DNA of 33,614 nt from Alphaproteobacteria bacterium (GTDB taxonomy: Bacteria; Pseudomonadota; Alphaproteobacteria; UBA6615): positions 1 to 33,614 of the forward strand of contig QIGO01000159.1 of assembly GCA_003230015.1 (NCBI GenBank), read 5' to 3'. Under the pieces are notes generated by a model. The model was not told the origin of the DNA. It did not search any database and saw only the letters and a list, made by a program, of their open reading frames with translations. Shown piece after piece: positions 25,604-33,614 of the stretch. Position 1 is the first letter of the stretch; each line of letters starts with the position of its first letter. The position numbers and the translations under genes are program-made.

Positions 25604-25691
25604 ATGTCCTCCCTTTACTCTATTCATTGTCAGCACAGCCCCACGCATTTGTCTTAGTTTAGCGCGCCCGGCCGGTCTGCATCCAGCGGTG

Positions 25692-27278
25692 TCATTGCGG
25701 TAGGTATTCCGCGAACTGTTTTTCCACTTCCGAGGCATCGGCGGCCAGCCCGGCCGCCACCCCTTGCGCCATATCGCCCACATAGACCACTTCCGAACCC
25801 GCCTGCACGGCGGCCAGCGCCGCCACGGCTACCTCTTTTGGGGCAAGCTTGGGTTGCGGCTGCTGGGCGCTCATCTCCGTATCCACCGCCCCCGGCATCA
25901 CCCCCACCACCAGCGTCCCCTGCCCGGCCAGCTGCGCCCGCACCCCTTGCGTCAAGCTCAAGGTCGCGGCCTTGGAGGCGCTATAGGACCCCAGGGCCGG
26001 CAGATTCACCCGTGACAGGATAGTCAGCATGTTAACCAAGGCGCCGCCGCCATTGCGCGCCAAGACCGGGGCAAACTCCCGGCACATGGCCAGGGTCCCA
26101 AAATAGTTGACTTCGATCTCCTGGCGCTGCTCGGCCATATCGCCGCCGATCAACGGCCTATTGGCGTTGACCCCGGCGTTATTGATCAGCAATGTCACGT
26201 CGCCGCACGCTTGTGCCGCCGCGGCCACCGCCCCGTGATCGGTAATATCCAGGGCCAAAATCTCGACCCGTTCGCCATCACCCGCGGCCAAATCCGCCAG
26301 GCCGTCCCGGTCGCGCGCGCTGGCATAGACCTTCGCCGCCCCACCATCCAGCAAGGCATGCACGAACGCCCGGCCGATGCCCCGGTTACAGCCGGTCACG
26401 AAAGCCACTGCTCCCTTGATATCCATCGTCTCTGCTCTCCCCTCTGCCGACCCGGCATCGCCATCTTGTGGCCCGTCGATCCAATCTGGATCGATCTCCG
26501 GCAACGGGATCGAGTCCAGCAGCGTCCGAGTATAGGGGTGGCTTGGGGCGGCGAACAGCGCCCCACAGGGGCCGCTTTCCACCACCGCGCCGTTATTCAT
26601 CACCATCACCCGGTCGCAGACCACCCGCACCACCGATAGATCATGGCTGATAAAGATCAGGGCAATTCCCAGATCCCGTTTAAGCTCGGCCAGCAGGTCG
26701 AGAATTTGCGCTTGTGTCGAGACGTCGAGGCCGGAAACGATCTCGTCCGCCACCACCAGGGCCGGTTTGATCCCGATCGCCCGGGCGATCCCCACCCGCT
26801 GCCGCTGGCCCCCGCTGAGCTCATGGGGATAGCGCCGCCCGTGGGCGCTGCTCAGCCCCACCCGCTCCAACAACCCGTCCGTTACCACCAGGGCCGCCCG
26901 CCGATCCACGGCCAGCCCGAAACTCAGCAATGGCCGCGCCACGATATCGGCCACCCGGCGGCGCGGATTGAGGGAGGATTGCGGATCCTGAAAGATCATC
27001 TGCATACGGGCCCGCAAGGGCCGCAGCGCCGGCTCACCCAAATGGGTGATGTCCGTGCCCTCGAACAGCAACTGCCCGCCCGAGGGTTCATAGAGCCGCA
27101 ACAGACAACGGCCCAGGCTGGTTTTGCCCGAGCCGGATTCCCCGACGATACCCAGCGATTCCCCCGCCGCCAACGTCAAGTCGATCCCCCGCAGGATCGG
27201 CCGCATGGGCGTCGACCTGAACAACCTCTTGGCGCCCCGGTCCGGCAGCGCCAAACTCAGCCCCCGCACGTCAAGCAT
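25692..27278 (-). CDS. Fusion: oligopeptide-type ABC ATPase (DppF) joined to short-chain dehydrogenase
   Basis: One open frame of 528 aa joins two normally separate proteins. Residues 1-284 are a Dpp/OppF-type ATPase: Walker A GESGSGKTS (46-54), FQDPQSSLNP, LSGGQ (154-158), Walker B VVADE and HPYTRTLL. Residues 285-528 form a whole short-chain dehydrogenase: TGCNRGIG (295-302), NNAG (366-369), Y432 and K436 in YSASK; T419 stands where the catalytic Ser is expected. The joint (about 268-284) is low-complexity and contains a ribosome-site sequence ahead of M285, so the SDR may also start independently at 26426. Start MLDV at 27278 overlaps dppD by 8 nt. A real fusion, a lost stop codon or a sequence error are all possible. 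Confidence 0.82.
   Translation of the reverse strand: MLDVRGLSLALPDRGAKRLFRSTPMRPILRGIDLTLAAGESLGIVGESGSGKTSLGRCLLRLYEPSGGQLLFEGTDITHLGEPALRPLRARMQMIFQDPQSSLNPRRRVADIVARPLLSFGLAVDRRAALVVTDGLLERVGLSSAHGRRYPHELSGGQRQRVGIARAIGIKPALVVADEIVSGLDVSTQAQILDLLAELKRDLGIALIFISHDLSVVRVVCDRVMVMNNGAVVESGPCGALFAAPSHPYTRTLLDSIPLPEIDPDWIDGPQDGDAGSAEGRAETMDIKGAVAFVTGCNRGIGRAFVHALLDGGAAKVYASARDRDGLADLAAGDGERVEILALDITDHGAVAAAAQACGDVTLLINNAGVNANRPLIGGDMAEQRQEIEVNYFGTLAMCREFAPVLARNGGGALVNMLTILSRVNLPALGSYSASKAATLSLTQGVRAQLAGQGTLVVGVMPGAVDTEMSAQQPQPKLAPKEVAVAALAAVQAGSEVVYVGDMAQGVAAGLAADASEVEKQFAEYLPQ
26424..26444 (-). promoter_or_regulatory. Internal ribosome site and ATG for the dehydrogenase part
   Basis: On the minus strand GAGGGGAG (26444-26437) lies 10 nt before ATG 26426-26424, which begins the 244-aa dehydrogenase. 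This is what a normal gene boundary would show, although no stop codon ends the ATPase frame first. The CAA codon at 26468-26466 would become a stop by a single change. Confidence 0.55.
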
Positions 27279-28152
27279 AACGCGCCATGGCGCGCCGGTG
27301 CTGGTCATAGGCCGCCGCGTCGTCCCGCATCCGCCTTGTCAACTGCCGCGGTACCGGCATCAATCTCTCCCCCGGCCGGTCGTAGCGCGGTGTCGCCGCG
27401 AACAGCGCCCGGGTATAGGGGTGCTGAGGCGCCGAAAACAAAGCCTCCGCCGGGCCGCATTCGACGATCCGTCCGCTATGGATGACGCTGACCCGGTCGC
27501 AAATTTTCGCCACCACGCCCAGATCATGGGTCACGAACAACAGGGCCGTGCCCTCGTTACGCTGCAACCGGCGGATCAAACGCAGCACCTCGCGCTGCAC
27601 GGTGACATCCAGGGCGGTGGTCGGCTCATCGGCAATAATCAATTTCGGCCCGCAGGCGAAGGCCCCGGCGATCAGCACCCGCTGTCGCATACCGCCGCTC
27701 AATTCGTGGGGATATTGGTTGAATACCCGCTCCGGTGCGCTGATGCGGACCTCGTCCAGCAACTCGAGCGCCCGCCGCCGCGCCGCGCCGCGCCCCAAAC
27801 CCAGACTGTGCCGCAGCACGTCGCTAAGCTGCCGCCCGATCCGATAGACCGGATTGAGTGCCGTCATGGGGTCTTGCGGGATCAACGACATGTGCCGGCC
27901 CAGCATGCGTCGCCGGCTCGCCCCCGGCAGCTGCGCCAGATCGATGCCATCGAATGCCATATTGCCGTCGGTAATCCGTGCCCCGCCCGGCAGGATGCCC
28001 AGCACCGCCCGCCCAACCATGCTTTTGCCGGCCCCGGTTTCGCCCACCAGCCCATGCACCTGCCCGGCCGCGACATTCAGATCCACACCCCGCAAGACCG
28101 CCATGCCGCGGATCTCCAGATGCAGATCGTCGATCTCGAGAATATCTTTCAT
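27271..28152 (-). CDS. dppD: Oligopeptide/dipeptide-type ABC transporter ATPase DppD
   Basis: A cytosolic ATPase of the peptide/nickel (PepT) importer family, 293 aa. Walker A GETGAGKS (37-44), the Q-loop IPQDPMTALNP, signature ELSGGM (150-155) and Walker B DEPTTALD (175-182), with switch H in VTHDLGVV. The C-terminal part HPYTRALFAATP marks the family; the Fe-S-like CxxxC tail of some DppD proteins is not present. Its ATG 28152 overlaps the dppC stop by 4 nt, and its stop overlaps the DppF start by 8 nt, so translation is coupled along the operon. It should form a heterodimer with the DppF part of the fusion protein. Confidence 0.92.
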   Translation of the reverse strand: MKDILEIDDLHLEIRGMAVLRGVDLNVAAGQVHGLVGETGAGKSMVGRAVLGILPGGARITDGNMAFDGIDLAQLPGASRRRMLGRHMSLIPQDPMTALNPVYRIGRQLSDVLRHSLGLGRGAARRRALELLDEVRISAPERVFNQYPHELSGGMRQRVLIAGAFACGPKLIIADEPTTALDVTVQREVLRLIRRLQRNEGTALLFVTHDLGVVAKICDRVSVIHSGRIVECGPAEALFSAPQHPYTRALFAATPRYDRPGERLMPVPRQLTRRMRDDAAAYDQHRRAMARYA

Positions 28153-29000
28153 CGCCGCATCACCGGGTCCAGCACCGCGCGCAAACCGTCGCCCAGGGCG
28201 TTAAAACCCACCACCACGACGATAATACAGGCCACCGGCAACGCCATCAGCCACCAGGATTGATAGACATATTGCCGCCCTTCTTGGATCAGGCCGCCCC
28301 AGGTCGGGAAGTCCGATGCCACGCTCAAGCCGACAAAACTGAGGATCGCTTCGACGATCACCGCGATCCCCATCTCCAGGGTCAGCAGCACCAGCAGCAC
28401 CGGCAGCAGGTTCGGCAGAATCTCGCCCAGCAGGATACGCCACCGGCTCAGCCCGATGGTCACCGCCGAGGTCACATAATCCTGCTCCCGCTGCACCAGC
28501 ACTTCGGCCCGCACCACCCGGCAGAACCGCGTCCAATCGACAATGACAATGGCGATGATCACCGAATGCAGGCCGGCACCGATCACCGCCACCAGGACGA
28601 TGGACAGCAACACCGGTGGAAACGCCATCCAGATATCCACCAGGCGCGAGATCACCATATCGGCCCAGCCGCCGAAATAACCCGCCACCAATCCCAGTAC
28701 GGTCCCCAGAATGGCCGCCAGACTAGCCGCCACCACCGCCACCGTAAGGGCGATCCGCGCGCCGAAAATCAGCCGCGAAAAAATATCCCGGCCCAAGCCG
28801 TCCGTCCCCAGCAGATAACGGGGATCGCCCCCGGACCAACGCGGTGGCAGGAGCGAATCCAGCAAATCCTGCCGCAGCGGGTCTTCGGGCGCGAGCAGCG
28901 GCGCGCCCAGCGCCACCACCACCAGCAGCACCACGACACCGCCGCCCAGAACAACCCGCCGGTTACCCGCCAGCGCCCGCCATAACCGACGCTCACCCAT
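28149..29000 (-). CDS. dppC: Peptide-type ABC transporter permease DppC
   Basis: Inner-membrane permease of the PepT family, 283 aa. A cytosolic N-terminus leads to TM1 (VVLGGGVVVLLVVVALGAPLL), then PRYLLGTDGLGRDIFSRLIFGAR, the segment that defines DppC/OppC. Helices follow to a C-terminal GFNALGDGLRAVLDP motif. The coupling loop is at VTSAVTIGLSRWRILLGEILPN. ATG 29000 is chosen: it overlaps the dppB stop as ATGGGTGA and gives the family N-terminus; a further in-frame ATG at 29027 lies inside dppB. The subunit itself is intact although its partner DppB is frameshifted. Confidence 0.92.
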   Translation of the reverse strand: MGERRLWRALAGNRRVVLGGGVVVLLVVVALGAPLLAPEDPLRQDLLDSLLPPRWSGGDPRYLLGTDGLGRDIFSRLIFGARIALTVAVVAASLAAILGTVLGLVAGYFGGWADMVISRLVDIWMAFPPVLLSIVLVAVIGAGLHSVIIAIVIVDWTRFCRVVRAEVLVQREQDYVTSAVTIGLSRWRILLGEILPNLLPVLLVLLTLEMGIAVIVEAILSFVGLSVASDFPTWGGLIQEGRQYVYQSWWLMALPVACIIVVVVGFNALGDGLRAVLDPVMRR

Positions 29001-29993
29001 GACGCACCCGTGGGTTGAGCATGACAATCGTCATGTCGATCAGCAGGTTAATGGCGATGAACAGCACAGCGAAGGTCAGCACCAGCCCTTGAATCAGCGG
29101 CAGGTCCCGCGATATCACTGCCCCCAGCGCCATATTGCCGATCCCCGGATAGCTAAAAATCCGCTCGATCAGCACCGTGCCGCCCACCAGAAAGGTGAAC
29201 TGAACACCGGTCAGTGTCACCGCCGGGATCATCGCGTTGCGCAAAGCCTCGCGCAGGATGATACGCCCCCGGGTAAAGCCTTTCACCCGCGCCACCATGA
29301 TGTAGTCCTGGGTCATCGCTTCGCTCAGCGAGGCCTTGAGCATGCGTGTGATCACCGCCATCAACGGCAGTGCCAGCGCCACCGCCGGCGCCACCAAATG
29401 GGTCAGCAGCATGGCCAGCACCCCGAACTCGCCCCGCAAGAGGCTCTCGGCCAAATAGAACTGGCTGCTGAATTCAATCGCCTGGCGCGGGTCGACGCGC
29501 CCGGAGATCGGCAGCACCGGCACCAGCACCCCCAGCACCAATATGAACACCAGCCCCCACAAGAAATCGGGGATCGCCAGGGTCAGGCCGGTAATCCCGT
29601 CCACCAGCGCTTCCGGCCACCGCCCGCGCCAATAGACACCCGCCATGGCCAGCAGCCCCCCACAGCCAGCAAGGTGGCGACCAGCGCCAGTTCCAGTGTT
29701 GCCGGCAAGCGGCTCAACACCAGCAGACCGACATTCTGGCGCAAACTGATCGAGATGCCGAAATCGCCGCGCAGCAAATCCGCCAGCCAGCGCGTAAACT
29801 GCACCAATATCGGCTGGTCCAGGCCATAGACGCGCCGCAGATTGGCGATATCCTCGGCCCCCGCGCCGGGCGGAATCATCATCGCGATAGGGTCGCCCGG
29901 AACCACCCGCAGCAACACGAAGACGATCACCGCCACACCGAACAGCGTCGGCACCGCCAGCAGCAGGCGCCGCAAGAAATACGTCCCGGACAC
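28993..29993 (-). pseudogene. dppB: Peptide-type ABC transporter permease DppB, broken by a frameshift in a G run
   Basis: The permease is split between two frames. The 5' part (29993 down to about 29660) gives MSGTYFLRRLLLAVPTLFGV to LPATLELALVATLLAVGG and then drifts into nonsense. The 3' part, in another frame, gives LLAMAGVYWRGRWPEALVDG on to ARVKGFTRGRIILREAL, the family coupling loop, and LNPRVRHG. The break falls in a run of six G on the minus strand (29661-29656). Seven G would restore one 333-aa frame, a normal DppB length. The start is GTG 29993 with a weak ribosome site. Homopolymer position means an assembly or read error is at least as likely as true loss. Confidence 0.85.
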
Positions 29994-30021
29994 CGGGCCC
30001 CGGCTTTCGCTTGTCCCGGCC

Positions 30022-31569
30022 CTAGTTTGCCGGTTTGATCAGTTGCGGCAGCACATAATTGGCCACATGCGGTGTCATCGACAGCCCCTCGCGCAGCACG
30101 ATCGGCTGTACATATTGCAGCAACGGGATGACATAACCCTGTTCGGCGATATACCGGTCGACCTTCTTATAACCCGCGATCCGTTTGGCCTCGTCCGTTT
30201 CGCCCAGCAACGGCAGCAACATGCCGTCGAGATCGTCCGTATCCCAAACCGAATGGGGCGACGGCCCGAACATGGCGAAGAAGGTCGAGGTCGACGGATC
30301 GCCGATGGAGTTGCCCCAGTTATAGAAAGCCGCCGGCGCCAATTCGTCCCGCGCCCGCAATTCGAAATGTTTGGCGATCTCGTATATTTCGATTTCCGCC
30401 TCGATCCCCACATTGCGCCACATGCCGACGATCGCCTGGATCATCTCGAAATCTTTCGGCTTAAAACCCCGCGTCGTCTGAATGGTGAACTTCACCGGGT
30501 TATCCGTCGAGAAACCCGACGCCGCCAACAATTCTTTCGCTTTGTCCGGGTCGTAGGGCACTTTGATACTGGCATCGAAGGCGGCATATTCCGGCGCTTG
30601 CAGGGTATCTATAGGCACCCCATAGCCGCGCAGTAGCCGGTCGACAATGGCTTCTTTGTTGATCGCGTAGCTGGCCGCCAGGCGGACATTCTTATCCTCC
30701 ATGGGACCGATATCATTGAGGAAAATCATCGCGATGTCCGAGACCGGCGTTGACAGCCCCTGCAACCCCGGTTTGGCGCTCAGCCTGTCGAATTCCTCAT
30801 AGGGGATTTCGATGGTCAGATCCGATGCCCCACTCTCGATTTCGGCGACCCGGCTGGTCGCGTCGGTGACGAATTTGAATACCACCGTTTCGAATGCCGG
30901 TTTCGGCCCCCAATATTTGTCGAAGGCTTTTAGCCGCAGGAACGAATCCCGTTCGAACACATCCACCCTATAGGGCCCCGAGCCAATAGGATTTTGCTCG
31001 AAACCCTCGCTGCCCACCTCTTCGAGATATTTTTTCGGCAGCACATAACCGGTCAGGAAGGCCATCCATTTGAACAGCACCGGGTCGAAATTCAGCACAT
31101 CGGCGGTGATATTGTTGCCATCGATCTCAAAGTTGCCGATCCCGGCCCACACCGGCTGCACCGGATTGCCCGCGTCAGGGTCCGCCGCGCGCGTCAGCGA
31201 CCACACCACGTCTTCGGCCGTCACCGGCGCCCCGTCATGCCAAAAGGCGCCGTCGCGCAGGGTAAAACTGACCTTGCTGCGGTCATCATTCCAGCCCCAA
31301 CTGGTCAGCAAACCCTCCCGCAAACTGAGGTCGTTATCCAGGTCGAGATACTGGTCGAACACCGACTTATAGATCGATTGCAGAGTCGGATTGACCGCCG
31401 ACGTCCCCACTGTCGGATCCCATGACGGCAACGCCACATTATAGGCGATGGTCAGTGAATCCGCGCTCTGCGCCAACGCAGCGCCACCAAAGGACGAGGC
31501 CAAAACCGGCAGCGCGGCGGCACCGGCCGCGCCATATTTCAGCACCCGTCGACGATCCATATATTTCAT
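30022..31569 (-). CDS. Family 5 (peptide/nickel-type) substrate-binding protein, Tat-exported
   Basis: Periplasmic receptor of the PepT importer, 515 aa. The N-terminus DRRRVLKYGAAGAAALPVL fits a twin-arginine signal (R6-R7, V9-L10-K11) and the mature protein would begin after GAALAQ. SBP_bac_5 features include LTIAYNVALPSWDP, WSFTLRDGAFWHDGAPVTAEDVVWS (in pieces), NPIGSGPYRV and a C-terminal PLLQYVQPIV. Export by Tat implies folding before transport and is common in this family. ATG 31569 follows GGGGAGGAAAA; an in-frame start three codons later would still keep the signal. It precedes dppB by about 28 nt. Ligands in this family range from peptides to opines and glycosides; none is evident here. 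Confidence 0.9.
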   Translation of the reverse strand: MKYMDRRRVLKYGAAGAAALPVLASSFGGAALAQSADSLTIAYNVALPSWDPTVGTSAVNPTLQSIYKSVFDQYLDLDNDLSLREGLLTSWGWNDDRSKVSFTLRDGAFWHDGAPVTAEDVVWSLTRAADPDAGNPVQPVWAGIGNFEIDGNNITADVLNFDPVLFKWMAFLTGYVLPKKYLEEVGSEGFEQNPIGSGPYRVDVFERDSFLRLKAFDKYWGPKPAFETVVFKFVTDATSRVAEIESGASDLTIEIPYEEFDRLSAKPGLQGLSTPVSDIAMIFLNDIGPMEDKNVRLAASYAINKEAIVDRLLRGYGVPIDTLQAPEYAAFDASIKVPYDPDKAKELLAASGFSTDNPVKFTIQTTRGFKPKDFEMIQAIVGMWRNVGIEAEIEIYEIAKHFELRARDELAPAAFYNWGNSIGDPSTSTFFAMFGPSPHSVWDTDDLDGMLLPLLGETDEAKRIAGYKKVDRYIAEQGYVIPLLQYVQPIVLREGLSMTPHVANYVLPQLIKPAN

Positions 31570-31623
31570 GAATTTTCCTCCCCAGGAGCGAGTCGGCATT
31601 TTGCCGCCCGCAATTTGTTTTGA

Positions 31624-32862
31624 TTATTCGGCGGCGGGCTCGCTCTCCGTCCAACGCGCCATCAGCGTGTTGGACGGCAGTGATTCATCCGCCATCTTCT
31701 TCGCTGTCTCAATGCCGGCAATCGGCAAGTTCGCGGGGTCCAGCAACCCGATCTGTACTAATACCGAAGCCTGATCCCAGTAAATATGCTCGTGATAGAG
31801 CTTGTTGCCGCGGAAGCAAATGATCCCCACCAGCGGTATTTCCACATACCGCCGCGTCGGCGCCACACCCGGCAGCATCCAATCGATTTCGATATCATGG
31901 GTAAAACAAAATAGCATTTCATCCACGACCCTATCCGACCCCACGGTCCGTGAGATCGGGATCAGCTTGGTATCCGCCGGCGTTTTTGGAATGAAATGGT
32001 TCTTGTAGAACCGATGTAGATCCTTGTAACCGACCCCGCCGGTCATGGTCGGGATATGATTGACGTAGGGCTCATCCACCATGGTCGCCATGGTCGCGTC
32101 CACGTCGCGGGCCCCGAATTCATAGTCGACATGGGCCTCCCACAGCTCTACCAGATTGTAAATCGGTCCCATCACCCGCCGAAACAGTGCCACCGCGCTG
32201 GTATGGGCGATCATCGCCGACGCTTTATCGTAGGACGGCCGCCCCGGCGTGCTGAACGCGTGGGCCGCCCCGGGATAGTCGAAAAATTCGGTATGTTTGT
32301 GATCGCTGAAGGCAGCCTTGATTTTGGCCACGGCCTCTTGCGGCACATGGTCATCCTCGCCGGCGAAATGAAATGCCATGGGACAGGTTACGGCCCCCGC
32401 CTCGTCGAGCAGACTCTCGATACCAACGCCGTAATAGCTCACCGCGCAATCCACCCCGCACCGCGCCGCCGCCAGAAAGGCCAGCTTGCCGCCCAGGCAG
32501 AAGCCCAGCGCCCCGACCATACCGGTCACTTCCGGCATCGCCCGCATGGCGGCCACCGTAGCACCCATATCTTCGGCCGCCTTGTCCAGGTCGAACTGGC
32601 CCAGATAGCCCAGCGCCTTGCCGAAATCCGCCTCGTCGTAACCCAGCGATATTCCCGGCTCGATGCGCCAAAACAGGTCCGGCGCCACCACCACATAGCC
32701 TTCTTCGGCATAATGCTTGGCCACGTCATGCATCTGCTGGTTGAGCCCGAAAATCTCTTGCAGCAATAGGATCGCCGGCCCGCTGCCGCTTTCGGGCAGT
32801 GTCACCAAGGCCTTGAAATTCCCGCCATCGGCGGCGGCGATATCCATATAAGTGCCCGTCAT
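31624..32862 (-). CDS. Dienelactone hydrolase fused to an NTF2/SnoaL-like domain
   Basis: A 412-aa two-domain protein. Residues 1-230 are a dienelactone hydrolase-type alpha/beta hydrolase: E36 in [10 protein letters not shown], nucleophile C122 in [12 protein letters not shown]170/D171 in GEDDHVP and H201 in GAAHAF. This is the Cys-His-Asp triad of carboxymethylenebutenolidases. Residues 232-412 are NTF2-like: [19 protein letters not shown], a [11 protein letters not shown] segment and [20 protein letters not shown], as in small SnoaL-related proteins. The hydrolase may act on an ester or lactone brought in by the downstream importer; this is inferred from the operon. ATG 32862 follows GGGAGGAAG. 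It leads the minus-strand operon, 54 nt before the binding-protein gene. Confidence 0.85.
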   Translation of the reverse strand: MTGTYMDIAAADGGNFKALVTLPESGSGPAILLLQEIFGLNQQMHDVAKHYAEEGYVVVAPDLFWRIEPGISLGYDEADFGKALGYLGQFDLDKAAEDMGATVAAMRAMPEVTGMVGALGFCLGGKLAFLAAARCGVDCAVSYYGVGIESLLDEAGAVTCPMAFHFAGEDDHVPQEAVAKIKAAFSDHKHTEFFDYPGAAHAFSTPGRPSYDKASAMIAHTSAVALFRRVMGPIYNLVELWEAHVDYEFGARDVDATMATMVDEPYVNHIPTMTGGVGYKDLHRFYKNHFIPKTPADTKLIPISRTVGSDRVVDEMLFCFTHDIEIDWMLPGVAPTRRYVEIPLVGIICFRGNKLYHEHIYWDQASVLVQIGLLDPANLPIAGIETAKKMADESLPSNTLMARWTESEPAAE

Positions 32863-33020
32863 ACGAGCTTCCTCCCTGCCTATCCGTCCGATCCATGGGG
32901 CCGGCGAACGATTGTCAGCGCAAGCTTAGTGCGCCCCCCAAGGTGTGTAAACGCGCGCGCCGACCGCGCCGGCGAATCCCTGCTACACTCACCGGCAAGC
33001 GACCAGGGAGGATCGAGAAT
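32863..33020. promoter_or_regulatory. Divergent intergenic region, hydrolase / acyl-CoA synthetase
   Basis: 158 bp between outward-facing genes. GCGCA and TGCGC arms enclose AAGCTTAG-like DNA around 32920-32936, a possible small operator. No promoter pair convinces me. AGGGAGGA (33006-33013) is the ribosome site of the synthetase. Confidence 0.35.
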
Positions 33021-33614
33021 ATGCGCGCCTTGATGATGGACACCCCGCTGCTGATTTCGGCTCTACTGCGCCACGCCGCCAACGCCTGCGCTGACCAACA
33101 AATCGTCTCGCGAACCGTCGCCGGACCCATCCACCGCTATACCTATGCCCAAGCCCACCAGCGATCCTGCCAACTCGCCAATGCCCTGGTGGCGTATGGC
33201 ATTACCCCCGGCGATCGCATCGGCACCATCGCCTGGAACGGTTTTCGTCATTTTGAGATTTATTTTGCCGTCTCCGGCATGGGTGCTGTCTGTCACACCA
33301 TGAATCCCCGGCTCTCCCCCGACCAGCTCGTCTATATCGTTAATCACGCCGGTGACCGGCTGCTGTTTGTCGATACCACATACCACTTTCCTGCCCTTGG
33401 TCGAGGCCATCGCCAGCCAATTGACCAATCTCGAAGCCGTCATTGTCATGACCGGCGCCGAGGATATGCCTGCGACAACACTCACCAACGCCCTTTGTTA
33501 TGAAGATTTCATCGCTGCCCATAGCGACAGTTACGACTGGCCGGATTTCGACGAGAACACCGCCTCGTCCCTTTGTTACACCTCCGGCACCACCGGCAAT
33601 CCCAAGGGCGTCCT
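33021..33614 (+). pseudogene. Acyl-CoA synthetase (AMP-forming), frameshifted by a 7-bp duplication; cut by window edge
   Basis: The start of an AMP-forming acyl-CoA ligase: [20 protein letters not shown], then [34 protein letters not shown] and [19 protein letters not shown], as in medium/long-chain fatty-acid ligases. After DRLLFVDTT the frame is lost. The DNA there is ATACCAC twice in tandem (33373-33379, 33380-33386). Removing one copy gives [16 protein letters not shown], then on to the ATP-binding YTSGTTGNPKGV at the window end. As written, the first frame stops at 33503 (161 aa), before the catalytic domain. ATG 33021 has a strong ribosome site. The rest lies outside the window. Confidence 0.88.

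Overview
The window is GC-rich, densely packed bacterial chromosome. It has many 4-8 nt gene overlaps, GGAGG-type ribosome binding sites and frequent GTG starts. The gene families (RutR/PreT/PreA pyrimidine genes, EgtB, an OmpR-type sensor pair, Liv- and Dpp-type importers) fit an alphaproteobacterium, perhaps a Rhodospirillales-like lineage. This placement is inferred from gene content only. I saw no tRNA, rRNA, CRISPR, insertion sequence or prophage.

Layout. 1-400 (-): N-terminus of an ergothioneine synthase EgtB, cut by the window edge. 678-2218 (+): 2-keto-3-deoxygluconate kinase and KDPG aldolase, translationally coupled. 2215-8028: a reductive pyrimidine catabolism locus. A RutR-family regulator and an omega-amino-acid aminotransferase read leftward; PreT, PreA and beta-ureidopropionase read rightward. 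A perfect RutR-type palindrome (4368-4385) lies in the divergent promoter region. No dihydropyrimidinase is present in the window. 8065-8095 is a strong terminator, followed by about 400 bp of AT-richer non-coding DNA. 8511-14195 (+): a cell-envelope group made of a lipoprotein, a two-component pair, a Bax-like glucosaminidase lipoprotein and a lipoprotein with two peptidoglycan-binding repeats. 14201-18163 (-): an OmpR/PhoR-type two-component pair, then formate-tetrahydrofolate ligase.

18270-24338 (+): a RidA-family protein, a RutA-like flavin monooxygenase, a HisC-like aminotransferase and LivG-LivF-LivH-LivM. A Liv-type binding protein converges on it from the minus strand across a shared terminator hairpin whose loop holds the livM stop codon. 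This looks like an uptake-plus-oxidation module for an unidentified nitrogen compound and is the best candidate here for an undescribed pathway.

25692-32862 (-): a dienelactone hydrolase/NTF2 fusion, a Tat-exported family 5 binding protein, DppB (broken by a frameshift in a G run), DppC, DppD, and a DppF ATPase that reads in frame without a stop into a short-chain dehydrogenase. Divergent from it (33021 to the edge) is an acyl-CoA synthetase broken by a precise 7-bp tandem duplication. These three anomalies in under 8 kb suggest either a decaying locus or local sequence errors.
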